Made by a program: the position numbers and the translations under genes
NCBI RefSeq assembly: GCF_040529045.1
Contig: NZ_CP131914.1
Span: forward strand, 195,001-259,000
Length of the DNA stretch: 64,000 nt
Direction of reading: 5' to 3'
DNA from: Xanthomonas indica
GTDB lineage: Bacteria > Pseudomonadota > Gammaproteobacteria > Xanthomonadales > Xanthomonadaceae
Shown here: positions 45,707 to 55,509 of the stretch, piece by piece
Position numbering within the stretch: position 1 is the stretch's first letter
How the letters are laid out: each line of letters begins with the position of its first letter
Notes under the pieces: generated by a model
The model's database searches: none
What the model was told of the DNA's origin: nothing
Seen by the model: the letters and a program-made list of their open reading frames with translations, nothing else

Positions 45707-46372
45707 TCACTCCACGCGCACGGGCTCGGTCGTCAGGTAGCCGCGCGCGTGCTCGGTGCGGATCGGCAGTTCCTGGCCGCAGGCGTCGCGGCAGCGCCGA
45801 CGCAGTCGGCTGATCAAGGTGTCCAGGCGACGCTGGTCGAAGGACATCCAGTCCCAGCCCAGCGCCTCGGCTACCTCGCGGCGGCCGGCCATCTCGCCTG
45901 CGCGCACGGCCAGCACCCGCAACAGCGCGAACTCGCGCGCGCTCAGTCCCAGACGCGCATCCTCCGGCGTATACAGGCAGCATTCGCTGGCGACCAGACG
46001 CCAGCCGCGCGGCAGCCGCCGCAACAGCGCATGCACGTGCGCCGCCAGTTCCGCCAGGCGCACCGGCTTGACCAGATAGTGGTCGGCCCCGTTCTCCAGG
46101 CCATGGATGCGGTCCTCGCTGGCACCGCGCGCGGTCAACATGATGATGCCGATGCCCGGGGAGGCGCTGCGCAGGCGCTCCACGATCTCCAGGCCGTCGG
46201 CATCGGGCAGCCCGCGATCGAGGACCACCACGTCGAAGCGCAGCCCGGCACTTGCGGCGAAGAAGGCCGCGGCCGAGCCGGCGGACACCACGCGGTGGCC
46301 GGCGCCGACCAGATAACCCTGCAGTTCCTCGCACAGATCCACTTCATCTTCGAGCAGACCGATCAATGCCAT
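45707..46372 (-). CDS. OmpR-family response regulator
   Basis: The 221-residue protein has a receiver domain (about 1-115) with acidic pocket EDE (8-10), phosphoacceptor Asp52 (VVVLDRGLPDADG) and switch Lys102 (HYLVKPVRL), then a C-terminal winged helix (about 125-218) with LSAREFALLRVL and DTLISRLRRRCRDACGQELPIRT. It follows the histidine kinase gene by 75 bp on the same strand and precedes tpsB and fhaB. The pair probably controls the secretion locus, an inference from order and from the dyad upstream of tpsB. Confidence 0.9.
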   Translation of the reverse strand: MALIGLLEDEVDLCEELQGYLVGAGHRVVSAGSAAAFFAASAGLRFDVVVLDRGLPDADGLEIVERLRSASPGIGIIMLTARGASEDRIHGLENGADHYLVKPVRLAELAAHVHALLRRLPRGWRLVASECCLYTPEDARLGLSAREFALLRVLAVRAGEMAGRREVAEALGWDWMSFDQRRLDTLISRLRRRCRDACGQELPIRTEHARGYLTTEPVRVE

Positions 46373-46447
46373 GTCAGCGAGCCTCCCCGGCGCGGCGGTG
46401 GCGCGCGGCGCCATGCCGTGCGCCGCATGTGCGGTGCGTGCGCATGC

Positions 46448-48496
46448 TCACGGCCCCTCCGCGGCCACGGCCTGGGGCAGGCGCAGGCTGAAGGTCGCGC
46501 CGCGGCCGTCGCTGTCCAGGGTCAATTCGCCACCCAGGCGCAGGGCGATGCGCTTGACCAGGTACAACCCCAACCCCGCGCCGGCGGTGCCGCCGCTGCC
46601 GCTACCGCGCGCGAATTTGCGGAAGATCCCGGTGTGCTCGTCCTGCGGAATGCCGGGTCCCTGGTCGGCGACGCCGAGGACCAGGGTCTGCGCCTGCGCC
46701 GTGGCCGTCAGCCGCACCGGCTGCCCCGGCCCGGAGTACTTCAGGGCGTTGCCCAACAGATTGTCCAGGGCGATCCGCAGCAGGCCGCGGTCGCAATCCA
46801 CCCGCAGCGGCGCCTGCGCCAGTTCGGCCTGCACGCGCTCGCGTGACGGATCGAGCGCGTCCAGCACCTCGTCGATGAGCGCGGGCAGCGCAAACACCTC
46901 GCGCTTGAGCGCGCCTTCGTCCGAGAGCACCTGCTCGTCGTCGAGGAAACGCTCGATCAACTCGGACATGCGCTCCACCGAGCGCTGGATCTTCTCGATG
47001 CGGCGGCGTCCCGCCGGCTGCAGCGCGGTCTCGGTGTCCTGCAGCATCTGGCCACTGGCATGGATGATCGACAAGGGCGTGCGGAACTCGTGCGACAGCA
47101 GCGTCACGAATTCGCGCTGCTCCTCGCGCAGCCGCTGCTCGGCGACCAGCGCCTGCCGCAATTGCATCTTGCTCTCGCGCAGGCGCTGCTCGGTGGCCTG
47201 GCGCTGCACGATCTCCTCGGCCAGTTCGCGGGTGCGTTCGCGCACCTTGTGCTCCAGCGATGCCTCGGACTGCTGCGAGAGTTCCAGCGCCAGGGCCAAC
47301 GCATCCTGGCGCTGCTTCTCCAGCGCGTAGAAGCGTTGCGCGAAACTGAAGGTCAGCAACAGCAGGTGCAGGGTCAGGCCCACCGCCAGCGGCGCGCCAT
47401 TGCGCAGCCACGGCGTGTTCGGCAGCAGGCCCAGGTTGATCAGGAAGCCGCGGAAGAACGCGATGTACAGCACCAGGAACGCCACCAAGTACAGCTTGGC
47501 CATGGCCTGGCCGCGCCAGCTCAGGTAGGCCGCCACCAGCAGTAGCAATGGCACGCTGATTAGGCTCAGCCCCTGCACGAACGGCATCACCGTGCCGAAC
47601 CTGCCAAGCAGGAACCCGGTGCAGGCGACGCCGATCACCAGCCACACGAAGGCTTCGTAGGCGCGCGACAGCCGCGGGAAATGCGTATGCAAGGCCATCA
47701 ACCGCACGCTGAAGGACACCGCGATGGCCACGCTGAGCGCCAGCACCACGCCGAGTACGGTGTCGCCGCCATCATGCGTGTCCAGACGGAAGAACGGGCC
47801 GACCAGGCCCCGGGTCTTGTACACGCTGTAGCCGCTGGTGGCGATGTAGGCGACATACCAGCGCACCGGCCCCACGCCGCTGCGTCGCCAGATGAAGGTG
47901 CCGGCCATGCACAGCGCGAGGATGAAGCCCAGGAAGATGCTGTCCTGGCTGGCGGACAAGGCCTCGTGGGCGAGCAGCGCCTGCGGCTCCCACAGCTTCA
48001 GCGCCACCGTCATCGCGTTGCGCTCGGTCAGGCGCAGGTAGACCTCCGGATAGCGTCCATCCGGCGCTTCCAACTGGAACACCGGCGTCCGCAGCAGGTA
48101 GGGGTAGTCGCGCCGCGACACGTCCTCGCCGCGGCGCAGTTCGCGGAAGCCACCGCCCGGCTGCGGCACGTACAGGCGCACGGTGTCTGCCAGCGGCGCG
48201 TCCACCTGCAACATCAGGACCCGCGGCAGGCCGGTCATGCGATCCAGGCGCAGGCGCAGCCAGACCGCATCAGGGATGTAACCGAGACTGAACTCCGGCG
48301 ACGCCGGCTGCAGGTCGCCGCGCGCCGCCACCGCGTGCACGTCGAGCGTGCCGGCACGGTCGCGCAGCATCTGCACCTGCCCGTCCAGGGCAATGGAGCG
48401 GCGGCCCTGCTCGGAGACCGACTGGATCCCGCCGCAACCGCCAAGCAGCACGACGACCAGGAGCAACAGGAGCGTGAGCGTCGAGCGGCGGCGCAT
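46448..48496 (-). CDS. Sensor histidine kinase with 7TMR-DISM-type sensor
   Basis: The 682-residue protein has an N-terminal signal segment ending in a lipobox-like LLGG-C, an extracytoplasmic domain of the 7TMR-DISMED2 type (about 40-185), seven membrane segments (about 195-400), a coiled coil (about 405-460), a HisKA domain with His469 (LLSHEFRTPLS), and a HATPase with N-box Asn583 (DNLLGNALKYS), DQGPGIP and GAGLGLYLVKRI. The kinase residues are complete. The start at 48496 is chosen because it gives a clean signal sequence; longer readings exist. It is cotranscribed with the response regulator. The ligand may be a carbohydrate, from the family. Confidence 0.88.
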   Translation of the reverse strand: MRRRSTLTLLLLLVVVLLGGCGGIQSVSEQGRRSIALDGQVQMLRDRAGTLDVHAVAARGDLQPASPEFSLGYIPDAVWLRLRLDRMTGLPRVLMLQVDAPLADTVRLYVPQPGGGFRELRRGEDVSRRDYPYLLRTPVFQLEAPDGRYPEVYLRLTERNAMTVALKLWEPQALLAHEALSASQDSIFLGFILALCMAGTFIWRRSGVGPVRWYVAYIATSGYSVYKTRGLVGPFFRLDTHDGGDTVLGVVLALSVAIAVSFSVRLMALHTHFPRLSRAYEAFVWLVIGVACTGFLLGRFGTVMPFVQGLSLISVPLLLLVAAYLSWRGQAMAKLYLVAFLVLYIAFFRGFLINLGLLPNTPWLRNGAPLAVGLTLHLLLLTFSFAQRFYALEKQRQDALALALELSQQSEASLEHKVRERTRELAEEIVQRQATEQRLRESKMQLRQALVAEQRLREEQREFVTLLSHEFRTPLSIIHASGQMLQDTETALQPAGRRRIEKIQRSVERMSELIERFLDDEQVLSDEGALKREVFALPALIDEVLDALDPSRERVQAELAQAPLRVDCDRGLLRIALDNLLGNALKYSGPGQPVRLTATAQAQTLVLGVADQGPGIPQDEHTGIFRKFARGSGSGGTAGAGLGLYLVKRIALRLGGELTLDSDGRGATFSLRLPQAVAAEGP

Positions 48497-48615
48497 GAAG
48501 AAACCGGCGTTGTATCCGAACGTGTGCGTATGCAGGTGGCGGTCGTCACTGAAAGCACTGCGAGGCGGCATCCCCATGCCGGCCCTGTGGCGGACACTAC
48601 CCTGCCCGCTCCGAA

Positions 48616-48644
48616 ATTCTACACAGGGAGACATGTAATGTGAA
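48616..48644 (-). promoter_or_regulatory. Promoter of the kinase/regulator operon
   Basis: The minus strand has -35 TTCACA (48639-48644), a 17-bp spacer and -10 TAGAAT (48616-48621), both five of six matches. A leader of about 110 nt separates it from the kinase start. The rest of 48645-49025 contains no gene I can support. Confidence 0.55.
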
Positions 48645-49025
48645 ATTCATCAACATAAGACCTTGAGACACACCTCGTTCCGCACCTTCCGGCGCACGGC
48701 CCGTCTCCAAACCTGCACGCACCCCATTCCATGTCCCGCGGCCAGTGCCACGCCTGGCGCCCTGCTCGGACACCGCGCAAGCGGGCTCCAGCAGGACACG
48801 CCGCGCATCATGCTTCTGGGAGCGGATGGGGCGCTGGCCAAGCGCTCGTACAAGGTCGGGATCGCACGGGCATGACGCGTCGACGCCACAGCGCCCGGCA
48901 GCGAGCAACGCAGGCGTTCGTACGGCCGCAGGGCAGTGGATGCGAAGAGAGGGAGAGAGGAGCCTGCGCAGATGGCAGACGGGACGCGGGCGATGCCAGA
49001 CAGGATCGGCATGCACGGCGGGGGA

Positions 49026-49102
49026 TGGCGCGCCCGGAGGGATTCGAACCCCCGACCAATGGCTTCGGAAGCCACTACTCTATCCGGCTGAGCTACGGGC
49101 GC
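49026..49102 (-). tRNA. tRNA-Arg, anticodon CCG
   Basis: The minus strand folds as a full cloverleaf of 77 nt. Acceptor stem GCGCCCG pairs with CGGGCGC, the D-arm is AGCTCAGCCGGATAGAG, the anticodon stem GTGGC/GCCAT encloses loop TTCCGAA (anticodon CCG, reading CGG), and the T-loop is TTCGAAT. The discriminator is G and CCA is encoded in the gene. It lies alone between the kinase promoter and ubiA. Confidence 0.93.
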
Positions 49103-49419
49103 AACGGACGCGCATTCTAACGGCATTCGTGGTCCGCGTCTCCCCCGGCCGCAACTCCCTGCGACAGCACCCCCGCGGACGTTCTCGAGGCCGTCCCGCT
49201 TGACCAGGCAACCGCGCGCGGCGCACAGGCGGCGCCGAGGCCGATCCCCCAGGCGTAGCAGACGCGCCCGCAGGTTGGGGCCGGACTGACTGCAAAGTGC
49301 ATCTGCAGACCCACACGCGACGACGCCGCCTCGCGCCCCGGGCAGTTACCGTGCGTGGCAGGCCACCGCCACGACATTGCGTGCTGCCGCCCACACCACG
49401 CGGCTGCTACCCTTGCGCG

Positions 49420-50322
49420 ATGGCTTACGAACGCTACGAAACGCCTGCCGCGCTGCCGCCGCGCGCGCGCCTGGGCCAGTACTGGAAACTGCTGCGCGGC
49501 GACCGGCCGATCGGCGCGCTGCTGCTGCTGTGGCCGACCTGGTGGGCGCTGTGGCTGGCCGCCGACGGGGTGCCGCCGCTGTGGACCCTGTTCGTGTTCA
49601 CCGCCGGGGTGTGGCTGACCCGCTCGGCCGGCTGCGTGATCAACGACTACGCCGACCGCTGGCTGGATCCGCAGGTCGAGCGTACCCGCAGCCGGCCGCT
49701 GGCCACCGGCGCGGTCAGCGGCCGCGAGGCACTGGCGGTGTTCGCGGTGCTGATGCTGGTGGCGTTCGCACTGGTGCTGACCATGAACGCGCTGACCATC
49801 GGCATGAGCGTGGTCGGGCTGTTGCTGGCCGCCAGCTATCCCTACCTGAAGCGCTACACCTACCTGCCGCAGGTCTACCTCGGCATGGCCTTCGGCTGGG
49901 GCATCCCGATGGCCTTCGCCGCCGTGCGCGGCGAGGTGCCGGCACTGGGCTGGCTGCTGTACGCGACCAACATCCTGTGGGCCACCGCCTACGACACCTG
50001 GTATGCGATGGTCGATCGCGAGGACGACCTGCGCGCCAGCTCCAAGTCCACCGCGATCCTGTTCGGCGAACTGGACCTGGTCATCCAGGGCGTGCTGTAC
50101 GCGCTGATGTTCGTCGCCCTCGCCTTCGTCGGCCACCGCGCGGGCCTGGGCATGTGGTACTGGGTCGGCCTGGGCGTGGCGGCGCTGCTGGTGGCGGCCG
50201 AGTTCCGCATGGCCCGGCACCGCGAACGCGCAGCCTGCTTCCGCGCCTTCATGCACAACAACTGGGTCGGCCTGGCGATCTTCGTCGGCATCGCTGCGGC
50301 GCTGGCGCTGCGCGCAGCCTAG
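49420..50322 (+). CDS. ubiA: 4-hydroxybenzoate polyprenyltransferase
   Basis: UbiA attaches the polyprenyl chain to 4-hydroxybenzoate in ubiquinone synthesis at the inner membrane. The 300-residue protein has about eight membrane segments and both Asp-rich motifs: [20 protein letters not shown] (NDxxDxxxD type) and [14 protein letters not shown]. The N-terminal [17 protein letters not shown] is typical. The ATG at 49420 follows a weak ribosome site. It is convergent with a small lipoprotein gene. Other ubiquinone genes are not adjacent, although ubiK lies in this window. Confidence 0.95.
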   Translation: MAYERYETPAALPPRARLGQYWKLLRGDRPIGALLLLWPTWWALWLAADGVPPLWTLFVFTAGVWLTRSAGCVINDYADRWLDPQVERTRSRPLATGAVSGREALAVFAVLMLVAFALVLTMNALTIGMSVVGLLLAASYPYLKRYTYLPQVYLGMAFGWGIPMAFAAVRGEVPALGWLLYATNILWATAYDTWYAMVDREDDLRASSKSTAILFGELDLVIQGVLYALMFVALAFVGHRAGLGMWYWVGLGVAALLVAAEFRMARHRERAACFRAFMHNNWVGLAIFVGIAAALALRAA

Positions 50323-50455
50323 GGCCTGTCATCGATCACGCGCAGCGCGCGTCGTGCGCTGGAATCAACTTCAAGTCCTCACAAAGGCCGCTGCTCCGGC
50401 GCTCACCGAGATGAGCCAGGGTGCACCCCGCCGCGGCTCCTTGCACCGATGCGTT

Positions 50456-50962
50456 CTAGCGTTTGGCGGCCGGTGCCGGCACGGTCGCGGCCGGCGCGCG
50501 GGTCAACAGCGCCAGCACCCGCTGCTGCTCCTGCATGTCCTGCAACCCACTGATCCGCAGGCTGTCCCCCGGCAGCGGCGCCATGATCGTGGCCACGGTC
50601 AGCACCTGACCGTCGGCCAGCAGTGCGATCGGCTTGCCGACGTTCTGCTCGGTGGCCCGGGTCAGGCGTTGGCCATGTCCAGGAAAGCGCAGATCCAGCG
50701 CTGGCTGGCCATCGCCGTTGTCGGCGGGCGCGACGGTCGCCGCCTCCTCGACGACCAGCAACGCTTGCGGCGCCAGGTACACCGGCTGTCCGTGGTCGTC
50801 GGCCTGGACAGCGTCGGGGGTGGGCGCATGGCTGGCCAGGCGCCATTCGATCTTCGCCTTGACCGGGATGGCGGCGGCGACATCCGGTGCCTTGCCATAA
50901 CCGCACCCGGCGACAGCGAAGACACACAGCGTCATCGACAGAGCCAAAGCCTTCCAGCGCAT
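50456..50962 (-). CDS. Lipoprotein with SecD-P1-like domain
   Basis: The 168-residue protein has a lipoprotein signal (MRWKALALSMTLCVFAVAGC; Cys20 is the acylation site). The mature part has the sequence FPGHGQRLTRATEQNVGKPIALLADGQVLTVATIMAPLPGDSLRISG, which resembles the SecDF P1 head subdomain. That suggests a periplasmic, membrane-tethered protein related to SecDF periplasmic domains, possibly in protein folding or export; I cannot prove it. It is convergent with ubiA and lies upstream of comF on the same strand. Confidence 0.75.
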   Translation of the reverse strand: MRWKALALSMTLCVFAVAGCGYGKAPDVAAAIPVKAKIEWRLASHAPTPDAVQADDHGQPVYLAPQALLVVEEAATVAPADNGDGQPALDLRFPGHGQRLTRATEQNVGKPIALLADGQVLTVATIMAPLPGDSLRISGLQDMQEQQRVLALLTRAPAATVPAPAAKR

Positions 50963-51192
50963 CGCACGCTCCTTTCGTTGTTGGCCTCTTCACCAGCATA
51001 AAGCCGCGCGTGTCTGCCGACCGTTCATGCGCCAAGGCGTCGGCGCCCTGGCAGAGATCGCCACTGCGGCACGTCGACCGATGCGCGCGGCGCAGTGCGT
51101 CGCGGCCGGCGCTCACGACAGACAATGCGCCGCGCCGCACGTCCTTTGCTGCCGAGCCCCCTGTGCCAGCGCGTGCGACAGACGCACCACGC

Positions 51193-51924
51193 TCACGGCA
51201 CCCGCGCCACCACCCAGGCATCGACCCGTTCCACACCGGCGCGGCGAAGCGCCTTTGCCGCGGCGTGCAGGGTCGCGCCGGTGGTCATCACGTCGTCGAT
51301 CAGGGCCACATGCGCCGGCAACGCCGCCGAGGCCGGCACCGCGAACGCGCCGCGCAGATTGCGCCGGCGCGCGCGGGCATCCAGTTCGGATTGCGCCGCG
51401 GTCGCCCGCATCCGCTGCAGGTCCAGGCACAGCGGCAGCGCCAGCGCGCGCGCCAGTGGCCGCGCCAGTTCCAGCGCCTGGTCGTAGCCGCGCTGGCGCA
51501 GCCGGGCCGGATGCAACGGCACCGGCAGCAGCGCCTGCGGCCGCGGCAAGGCCGCGCAGCGTGTCTGCAGCAGCGCGGCGAGCAGGCGCCCGGCCGCCAG
51601 ATCCTGGTGGAACTTGAAGCGGCGCAGCAGCCCATCGACCGGCGCGGCGTACACGCAGGCGCTGGCGACCCGCTCTAGCGGCGGCGGCCGGCGCTGGCAC
51701 GCGCCGCAGACCTGCTCGGCATCCAGCGCCGGCAGCGGCAGTGCACAGCGGCAGCAGGCCGCCGCATTCCATGGCACGCCATCGCGACAGGCCGCGCACA
51801 GGTCCAGGCCGGGCACGCCTGGCTCGGCGCAGACCAGGCAGCGTTCCGGCAGCAGGCGGCGCTGCAGCCAGCGCCAGCCGCCGTCAACCAAACCGCCACC
51901 CATGAAGTTGACAGGACTTTGCAT
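51193..51924 (-). CDS. comF: ComF family phosphoribosyltransferase-like protein
   Basis: ComF-like proteins are needed for DNA uptake in competent bacteria; a role in other functions is possible. The 243-residue protein has an N-terminal zinc-ribbon ([18 protein letters not shown], then CCRCALPLP and [10 protein letters not shown]) and a C-terminal PRTase fold with the PRPP motif [18 protein letters not shown]. The start could be GTG at 51930, ATG at 51924 (used here) or ATG at 51903. It is divergent from bioB with a candidate biotin operator overlapping its start. comM is the other competence-linked gene in the window. Confidence 0.85.
   Translation of the reverse strand: MQSPVNFMGGGLVDGGWRWLQRRLLPERCLVCAEPGVPGLDLCAACRDGVPWNAAACCRCALPLPALDAEQVCGACQRRPPPLERVASACVYAAPVDGLLRRFKFHQDLAAGRLLAALLQTRCAALPRPQALLPVPLHPARLRQRGYDQALELARPLARALALPLCLDLQRMRATAAQSELDARARRRNLRGAFAVPASAALPAHVALIDDVMTTGATLHAAAKALRRAGVERVDAWVVARVP
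51881..51914. promoter_or_regulatory. Candidate BirA-type operator overlapping the bioB promoter
   Basis: CCGTCAACC (51881-51889) and AGTTGACAG (51906-51914) match the two halves of the biotin operator TTGTAAACC-N16-GGTTTACAA at six of nine positions each, with exactly the 16-bp spacer. The right half contains a perfect -35 TTGACA (51908-51913) pointing to bioB; the -10 (CAGACT at 51931) is weak. BirA control is an inference. Confidence 0.35.
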
Positions 51925-51973
51925 GCTCACCAGACTGCCCGCTTTCCCAGCCGCTGACCGTCAGGAAACCCCC

Positions 51974-53011
51974 ATGTCCGCTGTCGTCCGACACGACTGG
52001 CAACGCCAGGAATTGCTCGCCCTGTTCGATCTGCCGTTCCCGGAGCTGCTGCATCGCGCCGCCGCCGTGCACCGCGAACACTTCGATCCGGCGCAGGTGC
52101 AGGTGTCCACGCTGCTGTCGGTGAAGACCGGCGGTTGCCCGGAGGACTGCGCCTATTGCCCGCAGGCGCAGCGTTACGCCACCGGTGTGGAAGCGCAGAA
52201 GCTGATGAGCACCGAGGCGGTGCTGGACAAGGCGCGCCAGGCCAAGGCCGCCGGTGCGTCGCGGTTCTGCATGGGCGCGGCCTGGCGTTCGCCCAAGGAC
52301 CGGGACATCCCGAAGGTGGCGGAGATGATCCGCGAGGTGAAGGCGCTGGGCCTGGAGACCTGCGCCACCCTGGGCATGCTCGACGGCACCCAGGCGCAGG
52401 CGCTGAAGGCGGCCGGGCTGGACTACTACAACCACAATCTGGACACCGCGCCGGATTTCTACGACTCGATCATCCACACCCGCCAGTACCAGGACCGCCT
52501 GGACACCCTGACCCACGTGCGCGACGCCGGCCTGAAGACCTGCTGCGGCGGCATCGTCGGCATGGGCGAGTCGCGCGACCAGCGCGCCGGCCTGCTGCAG
52601 GCGCTGGCCAACCTGCCGGTGCATCCGGATTCGGTGCCGATCAACCGCCTGGTGCAGGTCGCCGGCACGCCGCTGCACGGCACGGTCGAGCTGGACCCGT
52701 TCGAGTTCGTGCGCACGATCGCCGTTGCCCGCATCGCGATGCCGCGGGCGATGGTGCGGCTGTCGGCCGGGCGCGAGAGCATGAGCGACGAACTGCAGGC
52801 GCTGTGCTTCTGCGCCGGCGCCAACTCGATCTTCTACGGCGAGAAGCTGCTGACCACCGGCAACCCGGACACCGAACGCGACCGGGCGCTGTTCGCACGG
52901 CTGGGGCTGCGGCCGATGCAGGTGATGGTCGATGCCGATGCGCACGACCATCCCGGGACCGTGCACGCCGACATCACCACCCCGCCGGCGATCGCCGCCG
53001 CCCTGGTCTGA
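51974..53011 (+). CDS. bioB: Biotin synthase
   Basis: BioB is a radical SAM enzyme that inserts sulfur into dethiobiotin to make biotin. The 345-residue protein has the SAM-cluster cysteines C55, C59 and C62 ([12 protein letters not shown]), the [2Fe-2S] cluster cysteines further on ([18 protein letters not shown]), the Arg-rich RLSAGRESM that supplies the unusual arginine ligand, and the ending [17 protein letters not shown]. The length fits. It starts 49 bp after the divergent comF start and leads the biotin cluster. Confidence 0.97.
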   Translation: MSAVVRHDWQRQELLALFDLPFPELLHRAAAVHREHFDPAQVQVSTLLSVKTGGCPEDCAYCPQAQRYATGVEAQKLMSTEAVLDKARQAKAAGASRFCMGAAWRSPKDRDIPKVAEMIREVKALGLETCATLGMLDGTQAQALKAAGLDYYNHNLDTAPDFYDSIIHTRQYQDRLDTLTHVRDAGLKTCCGGIVGMGESRDQRAGLLQALANLPVHPDSVPINRLVQVAGTPLHGTVELDPFEFVRTIAVARIAMPRAMVRLSAGRESMSDELQALCFCAGANSIFYGEKLLTTGNPDTERDRALFARLGLRPMQVMVDADAHDHPGTVHADITTPPAIAAALV

Positions 53012-53111
53012 CGTCGCGCGTCCGTCCGCCGATCCGGCCGTCCATCGCCGGCGGCGCCCGGCCCGGCCGGGGACGCGCTACGCTAGCCCGCCAGATGCCC
53101 GTCCCGCGCCC

Positions 53112-54317
53112 ATGGCCCGTCCCGACCTGCACGACCGCATCCAGTCCGCGCGCGCCTTGCGCGAAGCGCAGGGGCGCCTGCGCATGCGCCGCAGCGTCGG
53201 CCGCCGCGACGGCGTGCGCCTGGAAGTCGACGGCCGCTGGCTGACCGGCTTCTGCAGCAACGACTACCTGGGCCTGGCGCAGCAGTTCGAAGTGGTCGCG
53301 GCCCTGCAGGACGCGGCCGCGCGCGAAGGCGCCGGCGCCACCGCCTCGCACCTGGTGTGCGGCCACCACGCGCTGCACGAGGCGCTGGAACGCGAGATCG
53401 CCGACTGGCTCGGCTATCCGCAGGCGCTGTTGTTCGGCAGCGGCTTCATCGCCAACCTGGCGGTGCAGCAGGCGCTGCTGAGCGAGGAAGAGGACGTGTG
53501 CGTGCAGGACCGGCTCAACCACGCCAGCCTGCTCGACGCCAGCCGTCTGGCCGGCTGCCGCCTGCGCCGCTATCCGCACCTGGATGCCGAAGGCGCGATG
53601 CGCCAGCTCAAGCACGCTGCAGACGGCGCGGCGATGCTCGCCACCGATGGCGTGTTCAGCATGGACGGCGACGTCGCCCCGCTGCGCTCGCTGGCGCTGG
53701 TGGCACGCACGCAACAGGCGCTGCTGTACGTGGACGACGCGCACGGCGTCGGCGTGGTCGGCCCGCATGGGCGCGGCAGCGTCGCCGAGGCCGGCCTCGG
53801 GGTCGACGACGTCCCGCTGCAACTGGTGACCTTGGGCAAGGCGCTGGGCGGCTACGGCGCCGCGGTGGTCGGCGATGCCACGCTGGTCCGGCACCTGGCC
53901 GAAACCGCGCGGCCGTATCTGTACACCACCGCGCTGCCGCCGGCGCAGGCCGCCGCGTCGCTGGCCGCGGTCAAGCTGGCGCGGCGCGACCAATGGCGGC
54001 GCGAACGCCTGGTCGAACTGATCGCCCTGTTCCGTGGCGGCGCACGTCGCCATGGCCTCGACCTGATGGCCTCGGACACGCCGATCCAACCGCTGCTGTG
54101 CGGCGAGGAGCGCACCGCGCTGGCGTGGTCGGCGGCGCTGGAACAGGCGGGCTATCTGGTCTCGGCGATTCGCCCGCCGACCGTGCCGGAAGGCAAGTCG
54201 CGGCTGCGCGTGACCCTGTCGGCGCTGCACACGCCGGCGCAGGTGCAGGCGCTGCTGGATGCGCTGGCGCTGGCCCGCGACCGCGTGGCCGCGCATCCGC
54301 CCGGTCTGCCGGCGTGA
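53112..54317 (+). CDS. bioF: 8-amino-7-oxononanoate synthase
   Basis: BioF condenses pimeloyl-ACP and alanine, the first step of the biotin ring pathway. The 401-residue PLP enzyme has the PLP lysine K243 ([11 protein letters not shown]), the phosphate-binding region [31 protein letters not shown], and [16 protein letters not shown]. It follows bioB by 100 bp. Its stop overlaps the next start (GTGA), so a small protein of unknown function is translationally coupled to it. Confidence 0.96.
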   Translation: MARPDLHDRIQSARALREAQGRLRMRRSVGRRDGVRLEVDGRWLTGFCSNDYLGLAQQFEVVAALQDAAAREGAGATASHLVCGHHALHEALEREIADWLGYPQALLFGSGFIANLAVQQALLSEEEDVCVQDRLNHASLLDASRLAGCRLRRYPHLDAEGAMRQLKHAADGAAMLATDGVFSMDGDVAPLRSLALVARTQQALLYVDDAHGVGVVGPHGRGSVAEAGLGVDDVPLQLVTLGKALGGYGAAVVGDATLVRHLAETARPYLYTTALPPAQAAASLAAVKLARRDQWRRERLVELIALFRGGARRHGLDLMASDTPIQPLLCGEERTALAWSAALEQAGYLVSAIRPPTVPEGKSRLRVTLSALHTPAQVQALLDALALARDRVAAHPPGLPA

Positions 54318-54667
54318 GCGACGGTGCGCTGGCCGCCCGGCGCAAGGTCTGGGAGGCGCTGTCGGCGCTGTACCTGGACACTGCGGTCGACGCGCACCAC
54401 CCGCACATCGCCGGCGTGCTCGCCGCCTCGCCGTTCGCCACCGACACGCTCTGGCAGATGCTGCGCGACGACGTGCATCCACGGCTGGCGCCCAACCTGC
54501 TGACGCCGGCCGGCGCCTGGCAAGGCATCGACGGCGACTGGCTGAGTACGGCGATCCAGCAGCGCCGCGGCGCGCATCGCTGGTCGGCCTGGTGCACCCG
54601 CGGCTATCCGCGCCGGCACTGGCGCCTGCTGCTGCCGCAGGTGCTGGCGCGGCGCGCGGCGCACTGA
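54314..54667 (+). CDS. Small protein coupled to bioF, function unknown
   Basis: The 117-residue protein starts at GTG overlapping the bioF stop. Its sequence has [36 protein letters not shown] and [21 protein letters not shown], all helical, with no enzyme motif I recognise. Bits of charge pattern suggest a soluble cytoplasmic helical protein. The strict coupling and its place between bioF and bioH suggest a link to biotin synthesis, perhaps an assembly or stability partner, but this is inference. Confidence 0.75.
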   Translation: MSDGALAARRKVWEALSALYLDTAVDAHHPHIAGVLAASPFATDTLWQMLRDDVHPRLAPNLLTPAGAWQGIDGDWLSTAIQQRRGAHRWSAWCTRGYPRRHWRLLLPQVLARRAAH

Positions 54668-54715
54668 CGCGGCGGCCGACGCCGCTCTCCTGTTCCTTCG
54701 CGACGACCGACACCG

Positions 54716-55477
54716 ATGCATATCGACACCCTGGGGCAGGGCCCCGATCTGGTCCTGCTGCACGGCTGGGCACTGAATGGCGGCATCTTCGCGCCGCTGG
54801 TGGAGCGCCTGTCGGCGCAGTACCGCCTGCACCTGGTGGACCTGCCCGGGCACGGCCACAGCCGCGGCGACGACACGCCGCTGGCACTGCCGCACGTGGT
54901 CAGCGCGATCGCCGCGGCCACGCCGCCGGCGGTGTGGCTGGGCTGGTCGCTGGGTGGGCTGTTCGCGCTGCATGCCGCCGCCACGCAACCGCAGGTACGC
55001 GGGCTGGCGATGCTCGCGGCGACGCCGCGCTTCGTGCGCGGCAGCGACTGGCCGCACGCGGTGGAGCCACAGGTGTTCGAACAGTTCGGCCGCGACCTCG
55101 CCGAGGACTACCGCGGCACCCTCGAACGCTTCCTGGCGCTGGACACGCTCGGCTCGGCGCACGCGCGCGCCGAACTGCGCACCCTGCGCGAAGCGCTCGA
55201 CGCCCGCGGCGCACCCGACCCGCATGTGCTGCAAGACGGCCTGACCCTGCTGGAACGCACCGACCTGCGCCGCGCCCTGCCCGGTCTGCGCGTGCCCAGC
55301 CTGTGGATTGGTGGCCAGCGCGACCGCCTGGTCCCGCCCGCGGGCATGGAGGCTGCCGCGGCACTGGCGCCGAACGCACACGCGCTGATCGTCGCCGGCG
55401 GCGGCCACGCCCCGTTCCTCGGCCATGCCGATACCGTGACCGACGCGCTGCGCGGATTCCTGGCGACGCTGGACTAG
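54716..55477 (+). CDS. bioH: Pimeloyl-ACP methyl ester carboxylesterase
   Basis: BioH removes the methyl ester from pimeloyl-ACP methyl ester, releasing pimeloyl-ACP for BioF. The 253-residue alpha/beta hydrolase has the oxyanion strand LVLLHGWALNG, nucleophile Ser78 in GWSLGG, Asp203 in GGQRDRLVPP and His231 in GGGHAPF, a complete triad. It is the fourth gene of the biotin cluster, after the small coupled protein, and lies before a repeat-filled gap leading to an SDR and bioC. The length matches the family. Confidence 0.95.
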   Translation: MHIDTLGQGPDLVLLHGWALNGGIFAPLVERLSAQYRLHLVDLPGHGHSRGDDTPLALPHVVSAIAAATPPAVWLGWSLGGLFALHAAATQPQVRGLAMLAATPRFVRGSDWPHAVEPQVFEQFGRDLAEDYRGTLERFLALDTLGSAHARAELRTLREALDARGAPDPHVLQDGLTLLERTDLRRALPGLRVPSLWIGGQRDRLVPPAGMEAAAALAPNAHALIVAGGGHAPFLGHADTVTDALRGFLATLD

Positions 55478-55509
55478 CGGCGTCGCGCCGCGCGTTCCAC
55501 GATGCTGTC

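Noticed and set aside
48497-48634. Longer start for the histidine kinase
   Set aside because: It adds residues that are not signal-like and puts the clean signal sequence inside the protein; the shorter start is kept, though it lacks a strong ribosome site.
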